In this document: positions 16,378 through 26,632 of the stretch, piece after piece | Position numbering within the stretch: position 1 is the first letter of the stretch | Layout of the letters: every line of letters begins with the position of its first letter | Source: Acidiluteibacter sp963716125 | GTDB taxonomy: Bacteria > Bacteroidota > Bacteroidia > Flavobacteriales_E > Vicingaceae | DNA: 64,000 nucleotides | Direction of reading: 5' to 3' | NCBI GenBank assembly: GCA_963716125.1 | Contig: OY970294.1 | Coordinates: 3,348,001 to 3,412,000, forward strand | Made by a program: the position numbers and the translations under genes | The notes under the pieces: generated by a model | Told to the model about the DNA's origin: nothing | What the model saw: only the letters and a program-made list of their open reading frames with translations | Database searches by the model: none

Positions 16378-16872
16378 TTATTGATTATTTTTAAGTGCTT
16401 TTAAATCGAAAGCATAAGGAAGCAAATCACTAATGCTGTCAAAAGCCCAAATCTTACCATCTTGAGCTTTTAATATCAATCGAATAGAATTAGATTGCTT
16501 TTGTCTATATTCCATAATTACTTGCCTGCATGCACCACATGGACTTATGGTTTCTGGAACTTTTACGTGATCAGAACCTGCATAAATAGCCATAGTAACA
16601 AAAGGAATATCCGGAAAAATTGCGCTTGCGTGAAATATTGCCACTCTTTCTGCACATAAACCAGAAGGATAAGCAACATTTTCCTGATTATTACCAGTTA
16701 CAATCTCACCATTTTCAAGTAAAACAGCTGCTCCTACCCTAAAGTTGGAATAAGGTGCATAAGCTTTTTTACTTACCTCCTTAGCTAATTTTAATAACTC
16801 AGCATCACGCTCATTCAATTCCTCAATAGAATCATATTCACTATGAATTATCTCTTTCTTTATTTTTTTCAT
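16378..16872 (-). CDS. cdd: Cytidine deaminase
   Basis: 164 residues, slightly longer than the homotetrameric type (about 130). It has the zinc site and catalytic Glu in CAERVAIFHA and the CGACRQVIMEY pair of Cys ligands, with the substrate-binding FRVGAAVLLENGEIVTGNNQENVAYPSG. It converts cytidine and deoxycytidine to uridine forms in pyrimidine salvage. The N-terminal 25 residues are an unusual charged extension. It stands 57 bp upstream of pdhA in the same direction but is probably a separate unit. Confidence 0.95.
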   Translation of the reverse strand: MKKIKKEIIHSEYDSIEELNERDAELLKLAKEVSKKAYAPYSNFRVGAAVLLENGEIVTGNNQENVAYPSGLCAERVAIFHASAIFPDIPFVTMAIYAGSDHVKVPETISPCGACRQVIMEYRQKQSNSIRLILKAQDGKIWAFDSISDLLPYAFDLKALKNNQ

Positions 16873-16959
16873 TCTATTTGAATTTAGAAAGGATAAATTT
16901 AAGGTTTATTGATGTAATTTTTAGGATTTATTTAATTTGTCCTGCTGAATGATCAATTC

Positions 16960-17439
16960 TTATCTCTTCTCAATCAGTACCACCGCATAGGCAGAAACAC
17001 CCTCTTCTCTACCTTCAAAACCTAAACGTTCGGTGGTAGTAGCTTTGATAGAAATGTCTTCAGTATCAATTTTAAGAATTGGCGCTAAAGTGGCAATCAT
17101 AGCTGGAATACGTGGATTAATTTTAGGTCTTTCTAAAGCTATAGTAGCATCAATATTACCAATTTGAAAACCTTTTTTTTCAAGCAAGCCCACTACATCT
17201 TTCAATAATATTTTGCTATCTATTCCCTTATACTGATTGTCTGTAGGCGGAAAATGAAATCCTATATCACGCAAATTAGCAGCTCCTAATAAAGCATCGC
17301 AAATGGTGTGAATTAATACATCGGCATCAGAATGACCTGTAGCTCCTTTAGTGTGTTCAATTTTGATACCACCCAAATAAAAATCAGCTCCTTCTGAGAG
17401 CTGATGTACATCATAACCAAAGCCAACTTTAATTTTCAT
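16960..17439 (-). CDS. ispF: 2-C-methyl-D-erythritol 2,4-cyclodiphosphate synthase
   Basis: 159 residues, the normal length. Metal ligands are visible in GFGYDVHQL (Asp and His) and GHSDADVLIHTICDALLGAA (His). The cytidine-binding LGGIKIEHTKGATGHSDADV and the C-terminal KATTTERLGFEGREEGV also match. It cyclises the CDP-methylerythritol phosphate in the MEP isoprenoid pathway. The start overlaps the porV stop by one base (TAATG), so the two are coupled. The pairing with T9SS genes is probably an operon of convenience. Confidence 0.97.
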   Translation of the reverse strand: MKIKVGFGYDVHQLSEGADFYLGGIKIEHTKGATGHSDADVLIHTICDALLGAANLRDIGFHFPPTDNQYKGIDSKILLKDVVGLLEKKGFQIGNIDATIALERPKINPRIPAMIATLAPILKIDTEDISIKATTTERLGFEGREEGVSAYAVVLIEKR

Positions 17440-18635
17440 TATTTGTCTTTGTTATTTTCTTTCATTTCATCAAAATTAAACTTAAGCGATAACCTAACCG
17501 TATTCGCCAAAGGATTTCTTTGCTTATTACCTACTAAATAAGCCAAATCAATGCCAATTACATTTAATTTCAATCCAATTCCAGTTGTAAAAAATTGACG
17601 ATTCCCTTTAGAAGGGTTCTCGTAGAAATAACCTAAACGAACAGAAAATTGTTGATCATACCAATACTCTAAACCTGCTGAATAATTCAGTTCTCTAAAT
17701 TCTTCTTTAGAACCGCCTGGCGCATCTGAAAATGAACCAAATATTCCACTAGCAATACCTCTGTTTGGATCTTCTCCTGCTAAAATCAATTGATTACCCT
17801 GAGCATCTCTAGCTGTATCATAAATTGGTGGTGTTGGAACTAATAATTTATTGATATCTACAGCAAATGTCAATTGGTTGTAATCATCCAAATCAACTGT
17901 AATGGATGGCCCGATTCTTAAATTAATAGGAATAAAATCTGCTTGACCTGAAGCCGAATAGGCTATTTTCGAACCAATATTTGAGATATTTACACCGGCT
18001 CTCATTACAGCATCATATTCTCCTAATCTAAATTTATCACTTTGATAATAGGCAGAAATATCTGCAGCACCTGCAAATCCTGTTTTAGATTCAGCTTGCC
18101 CTTGAGTTAAATTTGAACTGATAATTCTAGCTGTAACACCTACAGAAAAATAATCACTTAATTTCATAGCATAAGTCAAATCCAATGCAAATTCATTTGG
18201 GTTTACATCACCTGTTGATTGACCTTGATCGTTTGTAAAAGTAATTTTACCTAATGAAAAATACCTTAACGAAGCACCAACGGTAGAACGCTTATCCAAT
18301 CGCTTAAAAATAGACACATATGATAAATTGATATCGGGCACTAAATTTCTCAACCAAGGCGAATAAGATATAGAAGCACCAAAATCATCTTCTATAAAAG
18401 CTAACTTAGAAGGATTATTATGGATACTATTGGCATCAGGAGACAAGGCCACACCTGCATCACCCAAAGCTCCTGATCTTGAATCGGGAGTGATTAGTAA
18501 AAAAGGCACTGCTGTGGTGATTGTATTTAGTTGAACCTTATTGGCTCTTTCTGCTCTAGGATTAACTTGAGCATAAGAAGAAAATACACTTCCAACTATT
18601 AAAGAAGCTGCGAGAGCTATTCTATTGTAATTCAT
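17439..18635 (-). CDS. porV: Type IX secretion outer-membrane protein PorV
   Basis: 398 residues. A signal peptide (ALAASLIVGSVFSSYAQ) is followed by the PorV/FadL-like barrel with the opening TAVPFLLITPDSRSGALGDAGVALSPDANSIHNNPSKLAF, a conserved mark of this family. PorV shuttles T9SS cargo from the translocon to the PorU sortase at the cell surface. It follows porU by 69 bp, the same order in reverse of the F. johnsoniae porV-porU-gldJ locus. Regulation is not visible. Confidence 0.95.
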   Translation of the reverse strand: MNYNRIALAASLIVGSVFSSYAQVNPRAERANKVQLNTITTAVPFLLITPDSRSGALGDAGVALSPDANSIHNNPSKLAFIEDDFGASISYSPWLRNLVPDINLSYVSIFKRLDKRSTVGASLRYFSLGKITFTNDQGQSTGDVNPNEFALDLTYAMKLSDYFSVGVTARIISSNLTQGQAESKTGFAGAADISAYYQSDKFRLGEYDAVMRAGVNISNIGSKIAYSASGQADFIPINLRIGPSITVDLDDYNQLTFAVDINKLLVPTPPIYDTARDAQGNQLILAGEDPNRGIASGIFGSFSDAPGGSKEEFRELNYSAGLEYWYDQQFSVRLGYFYENPSKGNRQFFTTGIGLKLNVIGIDLAYLVGNKQRNPLANTVRLSLKFNFDEMKENNKDK

Positions 18636-18704
18636 TAATCTATTTTAAAATAAAAACAAACGGGCACAAATATAAGCATTCTTAACGTTGACTTTTAAAG
18701 ATTA

Positions 18705-21700
18705 TTATAAAATAACTAATTTTTCAAACTTTTCAGCTACGGAGCCATTTCTCGACCATACTTTTAATCGATATACATAAACTCCTCTACCTATTTTATC
18801 GCCAAAATCATCTCGCCCGTCCCATTCTATATTTCTTGAAAGGTAACCTTCATTTTGTACCGTCTGGTAGATAGATCGGACCAACTTACCATTTACTGTA
18901 AATATATCAACTTTTACATCTAACACCTGCCCTGCCTGGTTGTGCTCAAACAAAAATTGCGTTTTGGTAGTAAATGGATTAGGATAATTTAGCACATTCT
19001 CAATCTTTACATCTTTCTCCTTATAAACCTCGAAGTCAATTGTTTTTAAAGAAGAATTATTATAAGAATCCCATGCTTTGATAGTTAGTTTATGAATTCC
19101 TTCTTTTAAATCTTTAAATGGGTACTTAATAGTTCCACGACTGTAATCGTCTATTTTGGATTCATAAAATTCATTCAACACAAAAGTTTCATCTGTTTTA
19201 TCATCTAAGTAAGCTACCAAATCGTGTCCAACACCATTTCCTACGGTATTGATTCCTTGAAGATCAAACATATCTACAATAAGATTTGGATTCTCATTGG
19301 TAACACCTCCATTCACAAAAGCTTTATCGTTTAAATACACTTCCATTTCAGGCCCTTGGTCATCCGAGGTAATTGCACCGGAAGTGCCCCCTATAAAAAA
19401 CTCTTTAGTAAAACCATTGGCATCTGCAATACCATTATCTGCATAATAGCTAATTTTCCCATCTCCCATATTGTAAGAAATATCCTTTGGTACTATAAAA
19501 TTAAACTCAAATTCACCATTAATTACCTTTGCCTTCCCTTTAAATAAAATTGAATTTTGGGCTTTGTATTTATAAGCTCCAATTCCTCTATTATTTAACG
19601 TACTCAAATTCTTAAACTTATCGAAAACAGTAGGATAAACAATACCATTAAAATTATTTAAAATATTCCCATTCTCATCTGATATGTAACCTCTTACATT
19701 TACTTTACTAAGAGCTTTAAGAGTGTCCTTATTATTCAATGGCTTACCATTAATATGAGTTGTAATAACTTTATTCTTAGGAAATACTAATCGTATAGCA
19801 GGGTCACCTAAGAGAACGAAATTTCTAGCATTGGTAGAACCATGCAACTTTGCTTTTGTATCTGCAAAAATATCTCCTATCCGATACAAATTATTACTTA
19901 AATTTGAAACAATTGATGAATATAAAGAATCATTTAAAACAAAATTAGCAGCTGCAAACACGACTCTAGTAGTGGTCATTAGAGCTATACCACCGCCCTT
20001 TTCATTGAGTAAAACTACTTCACCTCCAGAATTCCTAGCAGGATCATCAAACCGACTAAATTCACAGGTTGCAGTAATGAACAAAGGTAACTTCTTAGAA
20101 TTATCCCAAGAAAATATTTCACTCATACCTACTACTCGCTCAGCAGTCCACCCTGTTTCACCACCATGACCTGTAAAATTCAACATCAATACACCCTTAT
20201 CTACAGCTGCATTAATTGCATTAGTCACTTGAGGATATCTATCCCCACCTGGAGTAGAAGCCAATGGATAAGCATCCAGATATATTTTATTTATATTAAA
20301 TTCAGGAACAGAATCCAATCTTCGGGCTAGAACATTTGCTTGATTCATATGAACAGTATTATCTCCGTCATCAGCAATAAAAACAAATTCATTTCTCCAG
20401 GAACCTAAGGTTTGTCCATTTCCATAATTTAAAATTTTATTTAATACACTTTGAGATTCCTTAGCATTTTTTACTGGTAATCTTCCAATCCCAATATCTA
20501 CAACATCACTTGTACTATATGTTCCTTCATTGATATCTAACAGGCCAAAATAGTCTTCACTAACATAACTTGAAATTGGATTAGTAGAATTAGAGCTTTC
20601 AAAGGTGACAATAAAATTAGTATTTGCAGCTAAACGATCTCTATTATCATAAGACCCATCTCCGTATAGTAATAGATATTTTGGTAAATCATTTTGAGTA
20701 GTAGCACGCTCATAAAGCATTCTCATAAATGTTCTTATAGCAACTGGATCTTGAGATCCTGAACTGAATTCATTATAAATTTGCTGTGGAGTAACTACTT
20801 CTACTCTCAATCCACTATTGGAGTGAAATTCAGCCAAAACTTGTGCATCTTGCAAAAATAAAGGATGTGCTACTATTATATAATCTATGTTTGAAAGTGC
20901 ATGCAAATTTTGATTAGTAACTCTTGAAACAAAATTTACAGCTGTATCACCATCATCAAACACTACAAACTCTTTTAAACTGTTAGTTGGTAATGTAAAA
21001 GTTGCTTTACCAGGAGTTATATTTAATCTCTGCAATTTTATATCATACATATTAGAAATATCCCAAACTAGACTATTTTGCAATTGTCCTACAATTTCAA
21101 ATCGACTTACATTCCCGCTATCAGCAGAAACAAAATCACTAAAAATTATTTGATTTCCAACAAAATTTAAATTTCTTCTTACATTCACTTCTATAAAGTT
21201 TAACCAAGCTTTAGAAGATGATTGTGGCTTACTGTATGATGTATTTACCGTTACATTAGGACTTGTTGGATTAAAAATATTGACTGTATTTACTCCATTC
21301 GCATAAGTTGATAAGTAAGCGTTTAGATTTAAAGGAAGAATTGTAGAAGAAGTGGAAGAATTTCCAACAGAAACAGTTATGTTACTAGCAGTAGCGGATC
21401 TTCCATAAAAACTAGCATCGATTCTTGCCGGTGAATTTTTATCAATATTGGGAAAATTAAAGTTGAACTGATAAGATGTAATAGCATCATACTGCTCTCC
21501 TACCCACAATTGACCGGATTTTAAAAAATTAACCTTATCATTTTCATAAAATTGAAAATCATTAAAGCTATTAACTAAATGAGTTGGTGTAGCAGTTGAA
21601 TTATTTTGAATTGCTAATCGTCTACCCATTGTTCCACCAAAAGTTAAAAAGTAATAAGTAGAATCATTATATACATTATTTACATGTCTAAATTTATTAT

Positions 21701-22517
21701 TTATAGAATCAAATCTTTTTTCATGCGGCCCTTGACCATAAAACAAAACATAATCTTTGGTATTAAAAATCCCATCCTCTTCACCAATTACTTGAATACT
21801 TAACTCTTGCAAATCATCATAATTATTTTTGGAATTCGCTGCCTTTAGGATACCTGCACCTTTCCCGTAAATTTTAATTGTTTGAGGATTTACATTAACT
21901 ATATCCACACCCATCCTTTGAAAAAATCCTGCATTTAATTTAAATACAGCATCCTTAGCTACTGCTATTTTAAACCATTCTCCGTTAGCTAATAACGAAT
22001 TAGATGAAAAATTAGCTGCTTTATTATAATTTCTCTGACCTATTTTATTTGACTTATCATATTTGATGTCAAAAGATTCTAATCTTTCATATTGATTAGT
22101 TGCTTTATTTAATCGAATAGGGTAAATGGTAAAATTAGCTCTCTTTTGCTTTCTATAATATGAGTAGGTTACTTCCACTTTAAATTCAGTCGGTACAGAT
22201 AGTTTTATTAATTCATTTTTAATTTCCTGCGCTGTAATGGTAGAAATTTTAGAATTAATTAAAGAAACATTGGAAAATTCTTGATTGGATGCTATCTCTT
22301 TTTGAGTATTGAAATAAGGCAAGTCTGATTCCTCAAAATTATAGTTAGCCCCTTTAAAAGTAAGATAAGATTTAGATAAATTCTCATAAAGATTCTCCTT
22401 TTGAACAGAAAATTCATCAATTTTATATTGATTTGTTTGAGAAAAAAGTAAATTCGCCCAAAATAAAGCTAAGGTGAATGTAACTATTGTGCTTTTTTTT
22501 CGTTTAATCATATTCAT
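18705..22517 (-). CDS. porU: Type IX secretion sortase PorU (C25 gingipain-like peptidase)
   Basis: 1270 residues. A signal peptide (FTLALFWANLLFSQ) is followed by N-terminal beta domains and the C25 peptidase domain. The catalytic His lies in LMLNFTGHGGETGWTAER (about residue 784) and the catalytic Cys in LFITATCEFSRFD (about residue 817). The C-terminus has a T9SS sorting-domain fold (VLNYPNPFTTKTQF ... GRGVYVYRLKV). PorU removes sorting tails of T9SS cargo and attaches them to A-LPS. It is divergent from the PorP/SprF-like gene, with both promoters in 22518-22673. Confidence 0.95.
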   Translation of the reverse strand: MNMIKRKKSTIVTFTLALFWANLLFSQTNQYKIDEFSVQKENLYENLSKSYLTFKGANYNFEESDLPYFNTQKEIASNQEFSNVSLINSKISTITAQEIKNELIKLSVPTEFKVEVTYSYYRKQKRANFTIYPIRLNKATNQYERLESFDIKYDKSNKIGQRNYNKAANFSSNSLLANGEWFKIAVAKDAVFKLNAGFFQRMGVDIVNVNPQTIKIYGKGAGILKAANSKNNYDDLQELSIQVIGEEDGIFNTKDYVLFYGQGPHEKRFDSINNKFRHVNNVYNDSTYYFLTFGGTMGRRLAIQNNSTATPTHLVNSFNDFQFYENDKVNFLKSGQLWVGEQYDAITSYQFNFNFPNIDKNSPARIDASFYGRSATASNITVSVGNSSTSSTILPLNLNAYLSTYANGVNTVNIFNPTSPNVTVNTSYSKPQSSSKAWLNFIEVNVRRNLNFVGNQIIFSDFVSADSGNVSRFEIVGQLQNSLVWDISNMYDIKLQRLNITPGKATFTLPTNSLKEFVVFDDGDTAVNFVSRVTNQNLHALSNIDYIIVAHPLFLQDAQVLAEFHSNSGLRVEVVTPQQIYNEFSSGSQDPVAIRTFMRMLYERATTQNDLPKYLLLYGDGSYDNRDRLAANTNFIVTFESSNSTNPISSYVSEDYFGLLDINEGTYSTSDVVDIGIGRLPVKNAKESQSVLNKILNYGNGQTLGSWRNEFVFIADDGDNTVHMNQANVLARRLDSVPEFNINKIYLDAYPLASTPGGDRYPQVTNAINAAVDKGVLMLNFTGHGGETGWTAERVVGMSEIFSWDNSKKLPLFITATCEFSRFDDPARNSGGEVVLLNEKGGGIALMTTTRVVFAAANFVLNDSLYSSIVSNLSNNLYRIGDIFADTKAKLHGSTNARNFVLLGDPAIRLVFPKNKVITTHINGKPLNNKDTLKALSKVNVRGYISDENGNILNNFNGIVYPTVFDKFKNLSTLNNRGIGAYKYKAQNSILFKGKAKVINGEFEFNFIVPKDISYNMGDGKISYYADNGIADANGFTKEFFIGGTSGAITSDDQGPEMEVYLNDKAFVNGGVTNENPNLIVDMFDLQGINTVGNGVGHDLVAYLDDKTDETFVLNEFYESKIDDYSRGTIKYPFKDLKEGIHKLTIKAWDSYNNSSLKTIDFEVYKEKDVKIENVLNYPNPFTTKTQFLFEHNQAGQVLDVKVDIFTVNGKLVRSIYQTVQNEGYLSRNIEWDGRDDFGDKIGRGVYVYRLKVWSRNGSVAEKFEKLVIL

Positions 22518-22673
22518 ATATAATGGAATTTAAACTTACGATGCGAAATTAGTTTAATTAGTTGCACAAAGAACGACTACATTTCATTATTATTGTGAAG
22601 TTTTTAAAAAAAAATAAGATTAATGAAAATAACTTTAGCTAAATTAACGTTTGTTTAACTATATTTGTCCTCC

Positions 22674-23648
22674 ATGCAAAATAAACTAGTGCGGTCATCT
22701 TCTATTTATATCCTTGCGCTTATCCTGATAAGTTCAATATCTACAGCAACGTATGCTCAAGATCCTGAATTTACACAGTTTTATGCTAACCCTTTATATC
22801 TTAATCCTGCATTTGCAGGTACAGCTAAATGTCCAAGATTAAACCTAAATTATAGAAATCAATGGCCAGGTATTGATAATTCTTTTATTAACTATAGCGC
22901 TAGTTACGATCAAAATTTTGATAAGTTAAATGGTGGTCTAGGTTTATTGATTATGAACGACCAAGCAGGTGAAGGAGTATTAAATACCACCAACGTCAGT
23001 TTAATGTATTCTTATCAATTAGAAGTGAATAGAAAATTTTCTATCAAGTTTGGAGCCCAAGGTAGTTATATGCAGCGTTCATTAAATACTGCCAATTTAC
23101 GTTTTGGTGATATGATAGACCCTTATAGAGGATATGTTTATAGTACACAAGAACAAATTGGCAGCGAAAATTCAGGCTTTTTTGATGCCTCTGCAGGAAT
23201 TTTAGGTTTTAGCGAAAAATTTTATTTTGGAGCAGCCGTTCATCATTTAACAGAACCTACTGAAACTTTTTTGAGCGATAATACAGTCCTACCGCGGAAA
23301 TATACAGCGCATGCAGGAGCAGTACTCCCTTTTGGGATTAGAAATGAAGACATGAGTTGGTCTCCTAATGTGCTTTTTCAGCAACAAGGTAAATTTCAAC
23401 AAATTAATATAGGATTATACCTTAATAAAGGACCAGTTGTTTTTGGGCTATGGCACAGAATAAATGATGCATTTATTGTCTTAATTGGATTTGAAACAGA
23501 ACAATTTAAATTTGGATACAGTTATGATATTACAACAAGCAGATTAAGTAATAAAGCAGCAGGTTCACACGAACTTTCTATGCGAATTAACTTCCCTTGC
23601 CCACCAAGAAAAGTTAAGTTCAAGACAATAAGCTGTCCATCTTTTTAG
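22674..23648 (+). CDS. PorP/SprF-family outer-membrane protein
   Basis: About 325 residues from ATG at 22674; an in-frame TTG at 22665 would add three residues and is less likely. A signal peptide (YILALILISSISTATYAQ) is followed by the family signature DPEFTQFYANPLYLNPAFAG and a barrel of aromatic-rich strands. PorP/SprF proteins pair with PorK/L/M/N-type machinery or anchor specific T9SS cargo such as SprB. The lack of a cargo gene next to it and its place in front of gldJ suggest a general machinery role, which is inference. Confidence 0.9.
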   Translation: MQNKLVRSSSIYILALILISSISTATYAQDPEFTQFYANPLYLNPAFAGTAKCPRLNLNYRNQWPGIDNSFINYSASYDQNFDKLNGGLGLLIMNDQAGEGVLNTTNVSLMYSYQLEVNRKFSIKFGAQGSYMQRSLNTANLRFGDMIDPYRGYVYSTQEQIGSENSGFFDASAGILGFSEKFYFGAAVHHLTEPTETFLSDNTVLPRKYTAHAGAVLPFGIRNEDMSWSPNVLFQQQGKFQQINIGLYLNKGPVVFGLWHRINDAFIVLIGFETEQFKFGYSYDITTSRLSNKAAGSHELSMRINFPCPPRKVKFKTISCPSF

Positions 23649-23706
23649 TTATAAACAAACAAATAATAAAAATCACTACTTTTGAAAATTATAATACTTA
23701 GAAATT

Positions 23707-25179
23707 ATGAAAAGTTTTAAATATTTTTTCCTTTTATTTATAGGAGCAGCAACATTGTTTTCTTGCTCTAAAGAAAGATCATCTTCTACAGGATGGGCTT
23801 ATAACGATCCTGATAATGGGGGTTTTGAAAAAAACGCTTATTATGATCAAGAAACTGGACCTGGCCTAGTTTTGATTGAAGGAGGTAGATTTACCATGGG
23901 TAGAACAGAGCAAGATATCTTTTATGATTGGAATAATAAACCAAGAACGGTAACAGTTTCTTCCTTTTATATGGATCAAACAGAGGTTACCAATTTACAT
24001 TATTTAGAATACCTATACTGGGTTTCTAGAGTTTTTGGTATAGATTATCCTGAAGTTTACAAAAAAGCTTTACCAGATACATTAGTTTGGAGAAGCAGAT
24101 TAGCATACAACGAACCTTATGTAGAATACTATTTAAGACATCCTGCATACAGAGATTATCCTGTTGTTGGTGTAAATTGGTTGCAAGCTACTGACTATTG
24201 CTCTTGGAGAACAGATAGAGTAAACGAATACATTTTAATTAGAGAAGGTTTATTTGAAAACTATCCAAATCAAATCAATGAAGACAACTTCAATACGGAT
24301 GCTTACATGGCAGGACAGTATGAAAGTGGGAAAAGAGTAGATGGTTTAATTGATTTAGATCCTAATAAGGAAACTAGAAATGTAAGAATGGAAGATGGAA
24401 TTTTACTTCCTGATTATAGATTACCAACTGAAGCTGAGTGGGAATATGCCGCTTATGGTTTATTAGGAAACACTGTTGGTGAATTAGTTATAGAAAAGAA
24501 ATTTTATCCTTGGAATGGTCACGGTGTTAGAAATGCCGATGATAAATACCTTGGTGATATGCTTGCCAACTTCAAAAGAGGAAATGGTGACAACATGGGA
24601 GTTGCAGGTTATTTAAATGATAACGCCGAAATTACTGCTCCAGTTTATTCTTACTGGCCGAATGATTATGGTTTATATAATATGGCAGGTAATGTTTCTG
24701 AATGGGTAATGGATGTTTATCGTCCACTTACTTTTGAAGATGTAAATGACTTTAGACCATTTAGAGGTAATGTATTTACTACTGAATTGAGAGATGCTGA
24801 TGGTTATATCGCAGAAAAAGATAGCCTTGGTAGATTGAGAAGAAGAGAAGTAAATGTGGAAGATGACAATCTTCAAGAAAGAAGAAATTACAAGCAAGCT
24901 GACGTAATTAACTACGAAGATGGCGATATGCAATCAAGTATTTACTATGAAACTCCTTCTACTTATAATGAGAAAGGTGCTAATGCTATGTATGATTATG
25001 GAAAAACATCCTTAATCAGTGATAGAGCTAGAGTATATAAAGGTGGTTCTTGGAATGATAGAGCTTATTGGTTAACTCCAGGCACTAGAAGATACTTAGA
25101 CGAAGATCAATCATCTCCTTATTTAGGATTTAGATGTGCTATGACTAGAGTGGGAAGCCCAACTGGTTTAGGATATTAA
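23707..25179 (+). CDS. gldJ: Gliding motility lipoprotein GldJ
   Basis: 490 residues. Lipobox TLFSC puts the lipidated Cys near residue 20. The rest is a formylglycine-generating-enzyme (SUMF1) fold: LVLIEGGRFTMGRTEQD, VSSFYMDQTEVTNLHYLEYL, YPVVGVNWLQATDYCSWRT, RLPTEAEWEYAA, YGLYNMAGNVSEWVMDVY, and the end RVYKGGSWNDRAYW...YLGFRCA. GldJ is required for gliding and T9SS and stabilises GldK and its partners. The position next to porU/porV is conserved in gliding Bacteroidota. A hairpin terminator follows immediately. Confidence 0.95.
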   Translation: MKSFKYFFLLFIGAATLFSCSKERSSSTGWAYNDPDNGGFEKNAYYDQETGPGLVLIEGGRFTMGRTEQDIFYDWNNKPRTVTVSSFYMDQTEVTNLHYLEYLYWVSRVFGIDYPEVYKKALPDTLVWRSRLAYNEPYVEYYLRHPAYRDYPVVGVNWLQATDYCSWRTDRVNEYILIREGLFENYPNQINEDNFNTDAYMAGQYESGKRVDGLIDLDPNKETRNVRMEDGILLPDYRLPTEAEWEYAAYGLLGNTVGELVIEKKFYPWNGHGVRNADDKYLGDMLANFKRGNGDNMGVAGYLNDNAEITAPVYSYWPNDYGLYNMAGNVSEWVMDVYRPLTFEDVNDFRPFRGNVFTTELRDADGYIAEKDSLGRLRRREVNVEDDNLQERRNYKQADVINYEDGDMQSSIYYETPSTYNEKGANAMYDYGKTSLISDRARVYKGGSWNDRAYWLTPGTRRYLDEDQSSPYLGFRCAMTRVGSPTGLGY

Positions 25180-25197
25180 ATAATATAAAAAATACAC

Positions 25198-25253
25198 AGC
25201 CCTTTCAGAACTGTTTCAGCTAAAGTTGAAATCGAGATGAAAGGGCTTTTTTT
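25198..25253 (+). terminator. Terminator between gldJ and murF
   Basis: Outer stem AGCCCTTTCA with TGAAAGGGCT and a small inner stem (TTTCA/TGAAA) precede seven T. It ends 7 bp before the murF start codon, leaving no room for a separate murF promoter downstream. Confidence 0.75.
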
Positions 25254-25260
25254 ATGCCAT

Positions 25261-26571
25261 ATGGAAATTAAAAAATTATATCAAGCTTATCTTTCTTCAA
25301 CTACAGTTTGCACCGATACAAGAAAAATTGAGAAAAACTGTCTATTTTTTGCATTAAAAGGCGAAAATTTTAATGGAAACACCTTTGCAAAACAAGCATT
25401 AGAAAATGGAGCTGCTTTTGTGGTGATTGATGAAAAACAAGAAAATATAGATCAATCTAAAACCTTCTTGGTTTCAAATGTTTTAGAATGTCTTCAACAA
25501 TTAGCCAATTATCATCGTAGAAGCTTAAATACGCCAATAATTGGCATAACTGGCTCAAATGGGAAAACAACCACCAAAGAACTTTTGGCTGCAGTTTTAA
25601 ATAAAAAATACAACACTTATTTTACTTTCGGGAATTTAAATAATCACATAGGCGTGCCCCTATCCATATTATCTATAACTGAAAAGCATGAAATGGCTAT
25701 CATAGAAATGGGAGCCAATCATCAAAAAGAAATAGAAGATTTGTGTAAAATAGCTGAACCAAACTACGGCTTAATCACTAATATCGGTAAGGCGCATTTG
25801 GAAGGTTTTGGCGGCGTAGAAGGTATTATAAAAGGCAAAGGTGAATTATATGATTGGATTAAAAGTATTGATGGATTGGTATTTGTCAACGCAGATTCTG
25901 ATATTTTAATGAATATGTCATCCAACTTGAATAAAATAACTTACGGCAAAAATAACCAAGCGAATTTAGAAGGAAGCCTTGAATCATCCAATCCACATCT
26001 AAAATTTGCATGGAATTGGAGCTATAAAGATGCAACTACAAAATCTACAAAAGCAATCGAGAGTCAATTATTTGGCGTTTATAATTACGATAATATGCTT
26101 GCTGCTGTTTGTATTGGTAATTATTTTGAGGTAGATGAAAATGATATAAATTATGCTTTATCTCAATACGTTTCATCTAACAATCGTTCCCAATTGGTAG
26201 AAACTAAAAAGAATAAGCTTTTTTTAGATGCTTACAATGCTAATCCATCAAGTATGAAAGTAGCAATTGAATCTTTCAATGTTATCAAAGCCTCTAATAA
26301 AGTTTTAATTCTTGGAGATATGTTTGAATTAGGAAAAGATAGCCCTCAAGAACATCAAGATATCTTAAATTATATAAAATCGCTTCATTTTAAAGAGATT
26401 TATTTAATCGGTAGCAACTTTAATGCTTTTAAAAATCAATTTGATTTTACTTTTTATGAAAAGAGAGAATTGATGGAAGATTATTTAAAAAAGAACAATT
26501 TGGCACAGAAAACCATCCTAATAAAAGGCAGCAGAGGTGTTGCATTAGAAAAATTAGTAGAATTTTTATAA
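25261..26571 (+). CDS. murF: UDP-MurNAc-tripeptide--D-Ala-D-Ala ligase
   Basis: 436 residues from ATG at 25261 (MEIKKLYQAYLSSTTVCTDTR); a longer frame from 25237 would run through the terminator stem and is rejected. Mur ligase domains are in order: N-terminal substrate domain with KIEKNCLFFALKGENFNGN, ATP loop GITGSNGKTTTKELL, the catalytic IEMGANHQKEIEDL and NIGKAHLEGFG, and a C-terminal domain with DAYNANPSSM and LGDMFELG. It adds D-Ala-D-Ala to the peptidoglycan precursor. murF follows gldJ in many gliding Bacteroidota. Confidence 0.95.
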   Translation: MEIKKLYQAYLSSTTVCTDTRKIEKNCLFFALKGENFNGNTFAKQALENGAAFVVIDEKQENIDQSKTFLVSNVLECLQQLANYHRRSLNTPIIGITGSNGKTTTKELLAAVLNKKYNTYFTFGNLNNHIGVPLSILSITEKHEMAIIEMGANHQKEIEDLCKIAEPNYGLITNIGKAHLEGFGGVEGIIKGKGELYDWIKSIDGLVFVNADSDILMNMSSNLNKITYGKNNQANLEGSLESSNPHLKFAWNWSYKDATTKSTKAIESQLFGVYNYDNMLAAVCIGNYFEVDENDINYALSQYVSSNNRSQLVETKKNKLFLDAYNANPSSMKVAIESFNVIKASNKVLILGDMFELGKDSPQEHQDILNYIKSLHFKEIYLIGSNFNAFKNQFDFTFYEKRELMEDYLKKNNLAQKTILIKGSRGVALEKLVEFL

Positions 26572-26572
26572 T

Positions 26573-26613
26573 AAAAAAAGGTTATTTAGATCTGTCAACA
26601 ATCTAAATAACCT
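26573..26613 (+). terminator. murF terminator hairpin
   Basis: Stem AGGTTATTTAGAT pairs with ATCTAAATAACCT around CTGTCAACA, with an A-run before it and a short T-rich stretch after it. Confidence 0.7.
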
Positions 26614-26632
26614 TTCCGTAAAATTTTATCTA

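Noticed and set aside
25237..25260. Longer murF start (MKGLFLCH extension)
   Set aside because: The extension is encoded by the arm and T-run of the gldJ terminator; the family begins at ATG 25261.
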